Shown: positions 46,228 to 54,476 of the stretch, piece after piece
How positions within the stretch are numbered: the stretch's first letter is position 1
How the letters are laid out: each line of letters begins with the position of its first letter
NCBI RefSeq assembly: GCF_018122595.1
Contig: NZ_JAGRQH010000008.1
Location: forward strand, 1-64,000
Direction of reading: 5' to 3'
Source of the DNA: Neokomagataea anthophila
GTDB lineage: Bacteria; Pseudomonadota; Alphaproteobacteria; Acetobacterales; Acetobacteraceae
Length of the DNA stretch: 64,000 bases
The notes under the pieces: model-generated
What the model saw: only the letters and a program-made list of their open reading frames with translations
The model's database searches: none
Told to the model about the DNA's origin: nothing
Made by a program: the position numbers and the translations under genes

Positions 46228-46620
46228 GTGTTGAGTGATGTCAGGGATGCCGTCTTAGACGGTGGAAAACCGATACTATCCGTCTGTGTGACGTGTGGTA
46301 AGCGGGAAGATGGCACGGTGCAGGGGGAAGAACTGCATGGTCGTCTTAAGGATTATGCCTCGGCAGGTTATTTTGAGCTGCGTGAAGCGCGGTGTTTGGC
46401 CAGTTGCCGGAAGAATACGGCGGGTAGCGTATCCATGCCGGGGCGTTGGAGCCTTCTTTTGGGGCATTTGACGCCAGATTTAGCACAAGATTTAGCGGCT
46501 TTTACCACAATTTATGCAGCCTCTAAGACGGGAGCGGTAATGCCGTCTAAGCGTCCAGAAACGCTGCGTGATGTGATTTTGGGGCGTATTCCCCCGCAAG
46601 ATGGTTTTCAGAAAGGTTGA
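46228..46620 (+). CDS. DUF1636 small metal-binding protein (ferredoxin-like)
   Basis: A 130-residue cytosolic protein with a GTG start. Two cysteine groups, CVTCGKRE near the N-terminus and REARCLASCRKN in the middle, resemble metal or iron-sulfur ligands of DUF1636 proteins, which often sit beside cobW in cobalamin loci. It could handle cobalt for the chelatase, but this is inferred. It is the first gene after the riboswitch and ends five bases before cobW. Confidence 0.75.
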   Translation: MLSDVRDAVLDGGKPILSVCVTCGKREDGTVQGEELHGRLKDYASAGYFELREARCLASCRKNTAGSVSMPGRWSLLLGHLTPDLAQDLAAFTTIYAASKTGAVMPSKRPETLRDVILGRIPPQDGFQKG

Positions 46621-46624
46621 TCTC

Positions 46625-47686
46625 ATGACGAATGACAAACGCGCATCCGGTAAAATTCCTGTAACGGTCGTAACGGGCTTTCTTGGGGCTGGGAAAACAA
46701 CGCTTTTGCGTCATGTTTTGACGCAGCCGCATGGACGGCGAATTGCGGTTATTGTGAATGAATTTGGTTCGCTCGGTATCGATGGTTCTTTGTTGCGGTC
46801 TTGTGGGATTGAGGGCTGCCGGGATGAGGATATTGTTGAACTGGCGAATGGTTGTTTGTGCTGCACCGTAGCGGATGATTTTCTGCCAACGATGCAGGCG
46901 CTGATTGATCGTGATGACCCGCCTGAGCATGTGGTGATCGAGACGTCTGGCTTGGCGTTGCCGAAGCCGCTTTTGAAGGCGTTTGGCTGGCCGGGTATTC
47001 GCACACGTATGACGGTAGACGGCGTGGTGACGTTGGTGGATGGCCCTGCCTTTGTGGAAGGGCGCTTTGCTGATGATCCAGAGGCGGTTGCAGCACAGCG
47101 TGCGGCTGATCCGTCCTTGGATCATGATAATCCGCTGGTGGAGGTCTTTGAGGATCAATTGGCATCGGCTGATTTGGTTGTTCTGGGTAAGACGGATTTG
47201 ATGACCTCTGACGCGGTGGTTGCTGCTGAGAAAGCTGTTCAGGAACAAGTGGCACGCTTTTCATCGCGGCATGTGCCCGTTTTAAAAACGAGTGAAGGCC
47301 GGATTGATGCGTCTGTTTTGCTTGGTATTGGTGCCGCGGCGGAAGATGATTTATCGGCCCGTCCATCCAGCCATGATGGTGCAGATGATCATGAGCACGA
47401 TGATTTTGACAGCTTTGTTGTGACAGTGCCTGAGCAAACCGACATTGTAGCCTTTGTGGCGCATTTGGAGCAGGTCGCTGGGCGGTTTGATCTTCTGCGG
47501 ATCAAGGGGTTTGTTCCGGTTGCGGGTAAGGCGCGGCGTTTGGCAGTGCAGGGCGTGGGGACGCGCTTTCGTCATGAGTTTGATGCACCTCGCACGGCAG
47601 ATCTGACTGAAGGGCATTTGGTTGTGATCGGCCGTCATGGTTTGGACCGTGAGGCGATTGAAGCTGCATTAAAGACGCAAGGCTAA
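46625..47686 (+). CDS. cobW: CobW GTPase (metal chaperone)
   Basis: The 353-residue P-loop GTPase of the G3E family has Walker A GFLGAGKTT and the metal site GCLCC in ELANGCLCCTV. A GKTDL base-specificity loop and an acidic, His-rich linker (DDHEHDD) follow. The CobW C-terminal domain comes last. Members load cobalt or zinc into target proteins; in this operon the target is probably CobN. The ATG at 46625 with AAGG eight bases upstream is preferred over the earlier in-frame start that overlaps DUF1636. Confidence 0.93.
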   Translation: MTNDKRASGKIPVTVVTGFLGAGKTTLLRHVLTQPHGRRIAVIVNEFGSLGIDGSLLRSCGIEGCRDEDIVELANGCLCCTVADDFLPTMQALIDRDDPPEHVVIETSGLALPKPLLKAFGWPGIRTRMTVDGVVTLVDGPAFVEGRFADDPEAVAAQRAADPSLDHDNPLVEVFEDQLASADLVVLGKTDLMTSDAVVAAEKAVQEQVARFSSRHVPVLKTSEGRIDASVLLGIGAAAEDDLSARPSSHDGADDHEHDDFDSFVVTVPEQTDIVAFVAHLEQVAGRFDLLRIKGFVPVAGKARRLAVQGVGTRFRHEFDAPRTADLTEGHLVVIGRHGLDREAIEAALKTQG

Positions 47687-47692
47687 AGTATC

Positions 47693-50600
47693 GTGCATAT
47701 CATTGCGCGTGAACGTCACGGAATTGATGATCAGGCTGTGGCGGAGGAATATAATCATCCGCCAGCAGATGTGGTTGTGCTGTCTTTTTCGGATAGTGAC
47801 CTTCTGGGGCTGGAGCGCGCATATGCGGCGATGGACGGGGGCTTTACGCTGCGCCTGATGAATCTGGCGCGGCTAAGGCACCCGATGTCTGCAGATTTAT
47901 ATATTGAGCAAACGCTGGAGCAGTCTCGCTGTGTGGTGATCCGCCTTTTGGGTGGGGTGGATTACTGGCGTTATGGTGCCGAGGAAGTCCGTAATGCGTG
48001 CCGGGCGCGTGGTATTCCGTTGGTACTTTTGCCGGGGGATGCACGGGACGATGGGCGCTTACGGGACTGGTCCACGGTCGATGTGGATATTCAGCGGCGT
48101 TTGGCTGGTTTTTTACGTGAAGCGGGGCCGGAGAATTTAAGCGCATCTTTGCGTCTTATGGGGACGTTGGCCGGGTATGGCCAGGATGATGGGGCTGAAC
48201 CTGTGCCGCTGCCGCCTGCGGGTGTGTATCGGGTGGACGGGCCTGCTGAGGGTGCCGTTGGGCGTGTATCGGTTGTGTTCTATCGGGCACATGTTTTGGC
48301 GTCTGACTGTGCGCCGATTGATGCATTGGTGGAGGCTTTTGCTGAGCGTCAGATACGGGTTGAAGCGCTCTATGCGGCATCTTTGCGTAATAAGGACGCC
48401 GGGCGTTGGGTCGAAAATCGTTTGCGGGAGTTTCAGCCGCAGATTGTGGTGAATGCGACGTTATTTGCCGCACGTGAGGCGGACTCACCCTCTCCGTTAG
48501 ATGTGGCGAAAGTGCCGGTGCTTCAGGCGTTGCAGCCGGGAAGTACGTTGAAGGCGTGGGGTGAAAGTAGCCGCGGTTTAGGGCAGGCAGATCTGGCCAT
48601 GCAGGTGGCGTTGCCCGAGTTGGATGGGCGTCTGTGCAGCGCGCCGATTTCGTTTAAGGCTGAGAGTGAGCCGGGGGCACCGGCACGGCGTGAGGCACAT
48701 GCTGCGGGGATTGGGCAGGTTGTGCAGCAGGCTGAGCGGTGGATGGCGTTACAGCAAACGCAGCGGGCAGAGCGGCGTGTGGCGGTTGTGCTGTCTGATT
48801 ATCCCGGTGCGGTGGATGTAGAAGGACAAGCAGGGCATGCGGTGGGGCTGGATAGCTTTGCGAGCTTGGCCGGGCTACTGAAGACATTGCAGCGTGAAGG
48901 ATACATACTGGGTGATGTGCTGCCTGATGGTGATGCCTTGGCATGTGCCTTAGGGCGGGCCGCGGATGGTGGGACGGCGAAGGTTATTTATTCGGCAGAG
49001 GCGTATCGCGCAGCATTTGAGGCTCTGCCGGTTGCGTTTCGTGAAGCTGTTGTGGATCTATGGGGTGTGCCGACGGGTCCGATTACGGCACGGTTTTTGC
49101 GCTTTGGGCATGTGGTGGTGGCCTTGCAGCCGGAGCGTGGCGCGCCGCAGGACCGTAAGGCGCAGTATCATGACCCTGATGTGCCGCCCGCACATGCGTA
49201 TATTGGGTTTTATCTGTGGTTACGCAGCGTTCAAGACGTGCATGCCGTGGTGCATATGGGGACGCATGGCACCACGGAGTGGCTGCCGGGTAAGGCTGTT
49301 GCATTGTCCGAAGGCTGTGCGCCGTCTGTGCTGATGCGTGGGGTGCCGGTGTTGTATCCGTTCATTGTGAATAATCCGGGCGAAGCGGCAGCGGCGAAGC
49401 GGCGGCTTGGGGCGGTGACCATTGGGCATATGACGCCACCCTTCACGCAAGCTGGAAACAGCGAGGAGCGTGGTGATGCACCAGCCGTCGTTGAGATTGA
49501 GCGCTTGATTGATGAATATGCGGAGGCGGACGGGCTGGACCGCAGGCGTAGTGCGTTATTGCGTGGAGAGATTTTCCGCAAAGCGGAAGCGGCCGGGCTG
49601 TTGGCGGAAAGTGGTGTCCGTGCTGGGCAGGATGATGAGGATGCGGCTCTAGCACGGTTGGATTCCTATTTGTGTGACGTCAAAGACCTGCAAATTCGTG
49701 ATGGGTTGCATATTTTTGGTCACGTTGCGCCTAAGGCTGAGGCGTTGGCGCAGGGTATGGCGCATGTGTGTGGTGTCTCGGAAGAGACGGTGCTTGAGCG
49801 TTTGCAGTGGTCTGCCGAGCAGGAAATGCGCTCGTTGCTAGCGGGGCTTGATGGGGCGTTTGTGGAGCCGGGGCCAGCGGGTGCGCCAAGCCGTGGGCGC
49901 TTTGATGTTTTGCCGACGGGCCGTAACCTCAGCACGGTGGACCCGCGCGCTATTCCCACACCATCCGCCGTGTCTTTGGCGCGGGTGCAGGTCAAGGAAT
50001 TGCTGGAGCGGCATGAGCAGGAGGAAGGCGAGCCGTTAACGCAGCTTGTGCTGGATGTGTGGGGTTCGGCATCGTTGCGGACGGGCGGTGAAGATTTGGC
50101 TCTGGCCTTGCTGCTGATGGGCGTTGAGCCGGAGTGGGATGTTGGTAGTGGGCGCGTGTCGGGCGTGGCGGTTTTACCTATGGCGGCGTTAGGGCGGCCA
50201 CGGGTGGATGTGACCATTCGTATTTCGGGGCTGTTTCGTGATGCGTTCCCGGCGCAGATTGCGCTGTTTGATCAAGCCGTGCAGGCCGTGGCGGCGCGTG
50301 AGGGTGAGGGGCATGAAAACCCGCTGGCTTATGCGGTGCAGGATTTGGAGCCAGAGGAGCGCCATAAGGCAACCGCGCGTGTCTTTGGGGTGGCACCGGG
50401 GGGGTATGGGACCGGGCTGGAGGCGATGCTCCGCACGGGTGAGTGGGTCAGCCGTGAGATGCTGGGGGATGCGTATTTAGCCGGGAATGACTGGACTTAT
50501 GGTCAAGGACGTGACGGTGTGCGGGATCAGGCTGTGTTGGTAGAGCGGCTGCGTAAAGCAGAAGCGGTTTTGCATGTGCAAGATCATGCTGAGGTCGATC

Positions 50601-51058
50601 TGTTGGAGACGGCGGATTATGCTGCGCATGAAGCCGGGCTGGCGGCAGCGGCGGAGCGTCTAGGTGGTGCACCACGCATTTGGCATGGGGAGAGTACCGC
50701 GACGAGCTTGCGCCTGCGTGACCTTGAGGCAGAAGTGGCGCGTGTGGTGCGAGGACGCCTCGTTAATCAGCGCTGGTTAGAGGGGATGCAGCGTCATGGC
50801 TATCGGGGGGCTGGTGAGATTTCGCGCGGGGTTGAGGCATTATGTGGGTTTGCAGCGCTTCTGCCGGGGCGGTTTGACCGGCAGTTTGATATGGTGTTCG
50901 CCACGACATTGGGGGATTCTGCCTGTGATGCGTTTTTGCAGGAGCATAACCCGGATGCACGTGAGGCGATCCGACGGCGGATGGATGAAATGGTTCGGCG
51001 TGGTTTGTGGCATCCGCGGTTGAATAGTGTGCATGCGGTGGTGGCCGGAGAGGCGTGA
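47693..51058 (+). CDS. cobN: Cobaltochelatase large subunit
   Basis: The 1121-residue protein is slightly shorter than many CobN proteins but keeps the family core. Its blocks include VHMGTHGTTEWLPGKAVALS, PFIVNNPGEAAAAKRR, DVWGSASLRTGGEDLALALLLMGVEP and GGYGTGLEAML. It inserts cobalt into hydrogenobyrinate a,c-diamide in the oxygen-requiring pathway, working with CobS and CobT chelatase subunits not found in this window. The start is GTG with AAGG upstream. Its stop overlaps the cobG start. Confidence 0.95.
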   Translation: MHIIARERHGIDDQAVAEEYNHPPADVVVLSFSDSDLLGLERAYAAMDGGFTLRLMNLARLRHPMSADLYIEQTLEQSRCVVIRLLGGVDYWRYGAEEVRNACRARGIPLVLLPGDARDDGRLRDWSTVDVDIQRRLAGFLREAGPENLSASLRLMGTLAGYGQDDGAEPVPLPPAGVYRVDGPAEGAVGRVSVVFYRAHVLASDCAPIDALVEAFAERQIRVEALYAASLRNKDAGRWVENRLREFQPQIVVNATLFAAREADSPSPLDVAKVPVLQALQPGSTLKAWGESSRGLGQADLAMQVALPELDGRLCSAPISFKAESEPGAPARREAHAAGIGQVVQQAERWMALQQTQRAERRVAVVLSDYPGAVDVEGQAGHAVGLDSFASLAGLLKTLQREGYILGDVLPDGDALACALGRAADGGTAKVIYSAEAYRAAFEALPVAFREAVVDLWGVPTGPITARFLRFGHVVVALQPERGAPQDRKAQYHDPDVPPAHAYIGFYLWLRSVQDVHAVVHMGTHGTTEWLPGKAVALSEGCAPSVLMRGVPVLYPFIVNNPGEAAAAKRRLGAVTIGHMTPPFTQAGNSEERGDAPAVVEIERLIDEYAEADGLDRRRSALLRGEIFRKAEAAGLLAESGVRAGQDDEDAALARLDSYLCDVKDLQIRDGLHIFGHVAPKAEALAQGMAHVCGVSEETVLERLQWSAEQEMRSLLAGLDGAFVEPGPAGAPSRGRFDVLPTGRNLSTVDPRAIPTPSAVSLARVQVKELLERHEQEEGEPLTQLVLDVWGSASLRTGGEDLALALLLMGVEPEWDVGSGRVSGVAVLPMAALGRPRVDVTIRISGLFRDAFPAQIALFDQAVQAVAAREGEGHENPLAYAVQDLEPEERHKATARVFGVAPGGYGTGLEAMLRTGEWVSREMLGDAYLAGNDWTYGQGRDGVRDQAVLVERLRKAEAVLHVQDHAEVDLLETADYAAHEAGLAAAAERLGGAPRIWHGESTATSLRLRDLEAEVARVVRGRLVNQRWLEGMQRHGYRGAGEISRGVEALCGFAALLPGRFDRQFDMVFATTLGDSACDAFLQEHNPDAREAIRRRMDEMVRRGLWHPRLNSVHAVVAGEA

Positions 51059-52278
51059 TGGGGCGTGCGCCGCAGGTCAAAGGCTGGTGCCCGGATGTTT
51101 TTGCGCCAATGCAGGCGAAAGATGGGCTGTTGGTGCGTGTGCGTTCACCATTACGCGGCTTTGACGCGTATGGTCTGCGTGATCTTGCGGTATTGGCGCA
51201 GCGTTTTGGCAATGGCTGCATTGAACTGACAAACCGAGGCAATGTGCAACTCCGCGGGTTTGCCGCAGAGCGCCTTGCGGAGGCGCAAGATTTTGCGCGT
51301 GATGCGGAGCTAGTGGAGAGTGATCCGGCTTTGGAGAAACGGCGCATTGTGATGGTGTCGCCTTTAGCCGGGCTGGACCCGGCAGAGCATCCTAGGACGA
51401 TGGCCGTCGCGCAGGCAGTGGCTGATTTTATACGTGATGAGCCATGTATGGCCGGGTTGCACCCGAAGTTTTCAGTGGCGGTAGAAGGCGGCGGGGTTGT
51501 GCCGTGCGGGGTGCTGGCGGCGGAGCTTTCTTTATGGGCAGATGTGTCTGCATGGCGGGTAGTGTGTAGCCATCAGATGAGTGCGCCCCTCAATGAGGCA
51601 GAGGCTTTGCGGGCTATGGCACTGTTGTTGGAACGTGTGGCGATGGACGCAGATTTAGCGCGGCCATCGCGTGTGGTTGAGGCATTTTGCGCGTGTTTTC
51701 CAGATTTGGGGTGGAAGAATATCCCAGCGCAGTCCAGTGGTTCTATGCTTGTGGGAGCTTTGCCGCGCGGTATGTGGGGTGTCGGGGTTGTTTTAGGCCG
51801 TATGCAGGGTGATGCCTTGGCGCGAGTAGCGGGTGCCATGATGGCGCACGGGATGCAGGGTGAGCGCGTGCGAGTTACGCCGTTTCGGGGGATGGTTATG
51901 CCTCAGAAGCTGGCTGAGGTTTTATCTCATGAGCCGTGGCTGATTATGCAGGCGGATGACCCAAGGTTGCGTGTGAAGGCGTGCATCGGGGCTTTGGGGT
52001 GTGCGCATGCGGGTGATGAAACGCGTGATATTGCTTTGGGTATGGCCCCTTTGGTACCAGAAGGGCGGTTGCTCCATGTCTCCGGGTGTGTGAAAGGCTG
52101 TGCCCATCCGCGTGTGGCTGACGTGACGTTGGTGACGCATGGAGAGGATCATTATGACGTGGTGCTGAATGGGCGCGCGCGCGATGAGGCCATGGCCCGC
52201 AAGGTTGTGCCATCCGCTGTGTGTGATGTTTTGGCGCAGATTTGGAAAGAGGACACCCTGCATGACGATATCTCCTAA
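51058..52278 (+). CDS. cobG: Precorrin-3B synthase
   Basis: This 406-residue member of the sulfite/nitrite reductase-like family begins GWCPDVFAPMQAKDGLLVRVR. The iron-sulfur cysteine pattern is visible: C-x5-C in ACIGALGCAHAG and C-x3-C in VSGCVKGCAHP. CobG uses molecular oxygen to hydroxylate precorrin-3A, which marks the late-cobalt, aerobic pathway. The ATG at 51058 shares a base with the cobN stop. Confidence 0.92.
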   Translation: MGRAPQVKGWCPDVFAPMQAKDGLLVRVRSPLRGFDAYGLRDLAVLAQRFGNGCIELTNRGNVQLRGFAAERLAEAQDFARDAELVESDPALEKRRIVMVSPLAGLDPAEHPRTMAVAQAVADFIRDEPCMAGLHPKFSVAVEGGGVVPCGVLAAELSLWADVSAWRVVCSHQMSAPLNEAEALRAMALLLERVAMDADLARPSRVVEAFCACFPDLGWKNIPAQSSGSMLVGALPRGMWGVGVVLGRMQGDALARVAGAMMAHGMQGERVRVTPFRGMVMPQKLAEVLSHEPWLIMQADDPRLRVKACIGALGCAHAGDETRDIALGMAPLVPEGRLLHVSGCVKGCAHPRVADVTLVTHGEDHYDVVLNGRARDEAMARKVVPSAVCDVLAQIWKEDTLHDDIS

Positions 52279-52291
52279 GGGGCATCCTGCT

Positions 52292-52915
52292 ATGTATGAT
52301 TATATTCGTAATGGCGCGGAAATTTACGCGCAGTCTTTTGCGACGATCCGGGCGGAAGCGGATTTAAGTGCATTTTCTGCGGAGCAGGCACCGGTTGTTG
52401 TGCGGATTATTCATGCCTGTGGAATGGTGTCTGTTGCGCAGCATGTGGTGATGAGTGCGGACCTGGTTGCCTCTGCGCGTGCTGCATTGCGTGCGGGAAA
52501 GCCTATTTTATGTGATTCTATGATGGTGGCGCATGGGGTGACCCGTGCGCGTTTGCCTGCTGATAATGACGTGATTTGTACGTTACGTGACCCGCAGACA
52601 CCGGCGCGGGCGGCCGAAATTGGCAATACGCGTTCCGCAGCGGCGTTAGATTTTTGGGGTGATCGTTTAGAGGGCGCAGTTGTTGCGATTGGTAATGCCC
52701 CGACGGCGCTGTTTTATTTGTTGGAGCAGATTAAAGCAGGTGGGCCACGACCTGCTGCGGTGATTGGTATGCCTGTTGGTTTTGTGGGAGCAATGGAATC
52801 GAAAGAGGCGCTAGAGGCGTTTGGCGATATTCCGTTTATTGTGGTGCATGGGCGTTTGGGCGGGAGTGCTATGGCGGCGGCAACGTTGAATGCGTTGGCG
52901 AGTGAAGTCGAGTAA
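52292..52915 (+). CDS. cobH: Precorrin-8X methylmutase
   Basis: The product is 207 residues from the ATG at 52292 (MYDYIRNGAEIYAQSFATIR, the usual CobH start), with AAGGGG nine bases ahead. An ATG at 52262 that overlaps cobG by 17 bases is also possible. The catalytic histidine is in VVRIIHACGM, followed by GNAPTALFYLLEQIKAGGPRP and GMPVGFVGAMESKEAL. It moves a methyl group to form hydrogenobyrinate. Confidence 0.93.
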   Translation: MYDYIRNGAEIYAQSFATIRAEADLSAFSAEQAPVVVRIIHACGMVSVAQHVVMSADLVASARAALRAGKPILCDSMMVAHGVTRARLPADNDVICTLRDPQTPARAAEIGNTRSAAALDFWGDRLEGAVVAIGNAPTALFYLLEQIKAGGPRPAAVIGMPVGFVGAMESKEALEAFGDIPFIVVHGRLGGSAMAAATLNALASEVE

Positions 52916-53637
52916 TGTCTGCCATGTTGCGTATTGTTGGGGTTGGCCCCGGGGACCCGGAACTACTGACGCTGAAGGCCGCGCGGTATATTCGTGAGGC
53001 CTCTGTTATTGCGTATTTTTGCCGGCATGATCGTATGGGGCATGCACGGCGTATTGCGGATGGGCAGATTGTTCCGGGGACGGATGAGTTACGGTTTGCC
53101 TATCCCTTCACGACGGAACGTTCTGTGTGTGAAGCGTCCTATCATGAAGAGATGGCGCGGTTTTATGACCACTGTGCGGAGCAGGTGCGGGCGGAGGTCA
53201 GTGCTGGGCGCAATGTTGTTCTGCTGTGTGAGGGGGATCCGTTTTTATATGGCTCCGCCATGTATGTGTTTGATCGTTTGGCAGAAGATGTGCGCTGTGA
53301 CATTGTGCCCGGTATTATGGCTATGAATGGGTGTTGGAGCATGGCGCATGCGCCGATATGTCATGGCGATGATGTATTATGTGTGCTCCCTGCGACGATG
53401 CCGGAAGAGGCACTGCAAGAGTGGTTACAGCGCAGTGATGCGGCTGTTGTCATGAAATTAGGGCGTAATCTGCCGAAATTAAAGCGCGCTTTGGCGCAGG
53501 CGGGACGGCTGGACAACGCGCTTTACGTGGAGCGTGGCACGCAAGAAAGTGGGCGTGTGCTCAAATTGGCTGAGATGGCGGAAGACGCGCCCTATTTCTC
53601 CTTAGCATTATTGCCGGGGCGGAAAGGCGTACGATGA
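52915..53637 (+). CDS. cobI: Precorrin-2 C20-methyltransferase
   Basis: A 240-residue SAM-dependent tetrapyrrole methylase starting LRIVGVGPGDPELLTLKAA. LLCEGDPFLYGSAMYVFDRL is the SAM-binding hallmark of this subfamily. It adds the C20 methyl to precorrin-2. Its start shares a base with the cobH stop (TAATG), and its stop overlaps cobJ by four. Confidence 0.94.
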   Translation: MSAMLRIVGVGPGDPELLTLKAARYIREASVIAYFCRHDRMGHARRIADGQIVPGTDELRFAYPFTTERSVCEASYHEEMARFYDHCAEQVRAEVSAGRNVVLLCEGDPFLYGSAMYVFDRLAEDVRCDIVPGIMAMNGCWSMAHAPICHGDDVLCVLPATMPEEALQEWLQRSDAAVVMKLGRNLPKLKRALAQAGRLDNALYVERGTQESGRVLKLAEMAEDAPYFSLALLPGRKGVR

Positions 53638-54380
53638 GCCTTGTTATTGTAGGGCTAGGCCCAGGAAATGAGGCGCAGCGGACGTCTGAGGTGGATGCAG
53701 CCTTAGATGGCATTACCGATGTTATTGGTTATGGGCCGTATGTAGAGCGTTTGGCACTGCCGGAGACGGTGCAGCGTCATGGTTCGGATAATCGGGTGGA
53801 GTTGGACCGCGCACGGCATGCTTTGACCTTGGCTGAACATGGGCGGCGTGTGGCGGTGGTATCTGGCGGGGATGCCGGGGTTTTCGGTATGGCCAGTGCG
53901 GTGTTTGAGGCTGTTGAGGCGGGGCCTGAGCAGTGGCGGGCATTGGATATCCGTGTGGTGCCGGGGCTTTCGGCTGTTTTGGCTGCGGCTGCGCGGATTG
54001 GTGCGCCATTGGGGGGAGATTTTTGTGTGCTCTCCCTGTCCGATAATTTGAAGCCGTGGGATGTAGTGTTGCGTCGTTTGCGCTTGGCGGCGGAAGCTGG
54101 GTTTGTGATGGCGTTGTATAACCCACGCTCTAAGGCGCGGCCTTGGCAGTTGGGGAAAGCGTTGGAAATGTTATCGTCGGTATTGCCGGGGGACGTGCCG
54201 GTTGTATTTGCACGGGCCATTGGGCGTTCTGATGAGCGGGTATTGATCACGAGTTTGGCCGAAGCGGATGCGGACATGGTGGATATGAGCACTTTGGTGC
54301 TGATTGGTTCGGTTTTGACGCGTCGTGTTGCACGGAAGGGGCATGAGGACTGGGTGTATACACCGCGTTATGTGTTGTAG
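53634..54380 (+). CDS. cobJ: Precorrin-3B C17-methyltransferase
   Basis: The 248-residue methylase begins LVIVGLGPGNEAQRT and has VAVVSGGDAGVFGMASAVFEA and VMALYNPRSKARPWQLGKAL, which are CobJ/CbiH signatures. It performs ring contraction with C17 methylation. It is the last cob gene of this run: the next reading frames belong to the GTPase block, and cobK lies beyond it on the other strand. Confidence 0.94.
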   Translation: MSLVIVGLGPGNEAQRTSEVDAALDGITDVIGYGPYVERLALPETVQRHGSDNRVELDRARHALTLAEHGRRVAVVSGGDAGVFGMASAVFEAVEAGPEQWRALDIRVVPGLSAVLAAAARIGAPLGGDFCVLSLSDNLKPWDVVLRRLRLAAEAGFVMALYNPRSKARPWQLGKALEMLSSVLPGDVPVVFARAIGRSDERVLITSLAEADADMVDMSTLVLIGSVLTRRVARKGHEDWVYTPRYVL

Positions 54381-54476
54381 ATTATATGGGGGGAAGATTT
54401 AATAAAAATTTGAATTTACTTATGTTTATTATTATATAATTTAAATATTTAGTTACCATTGAGGGATAATTTTATC

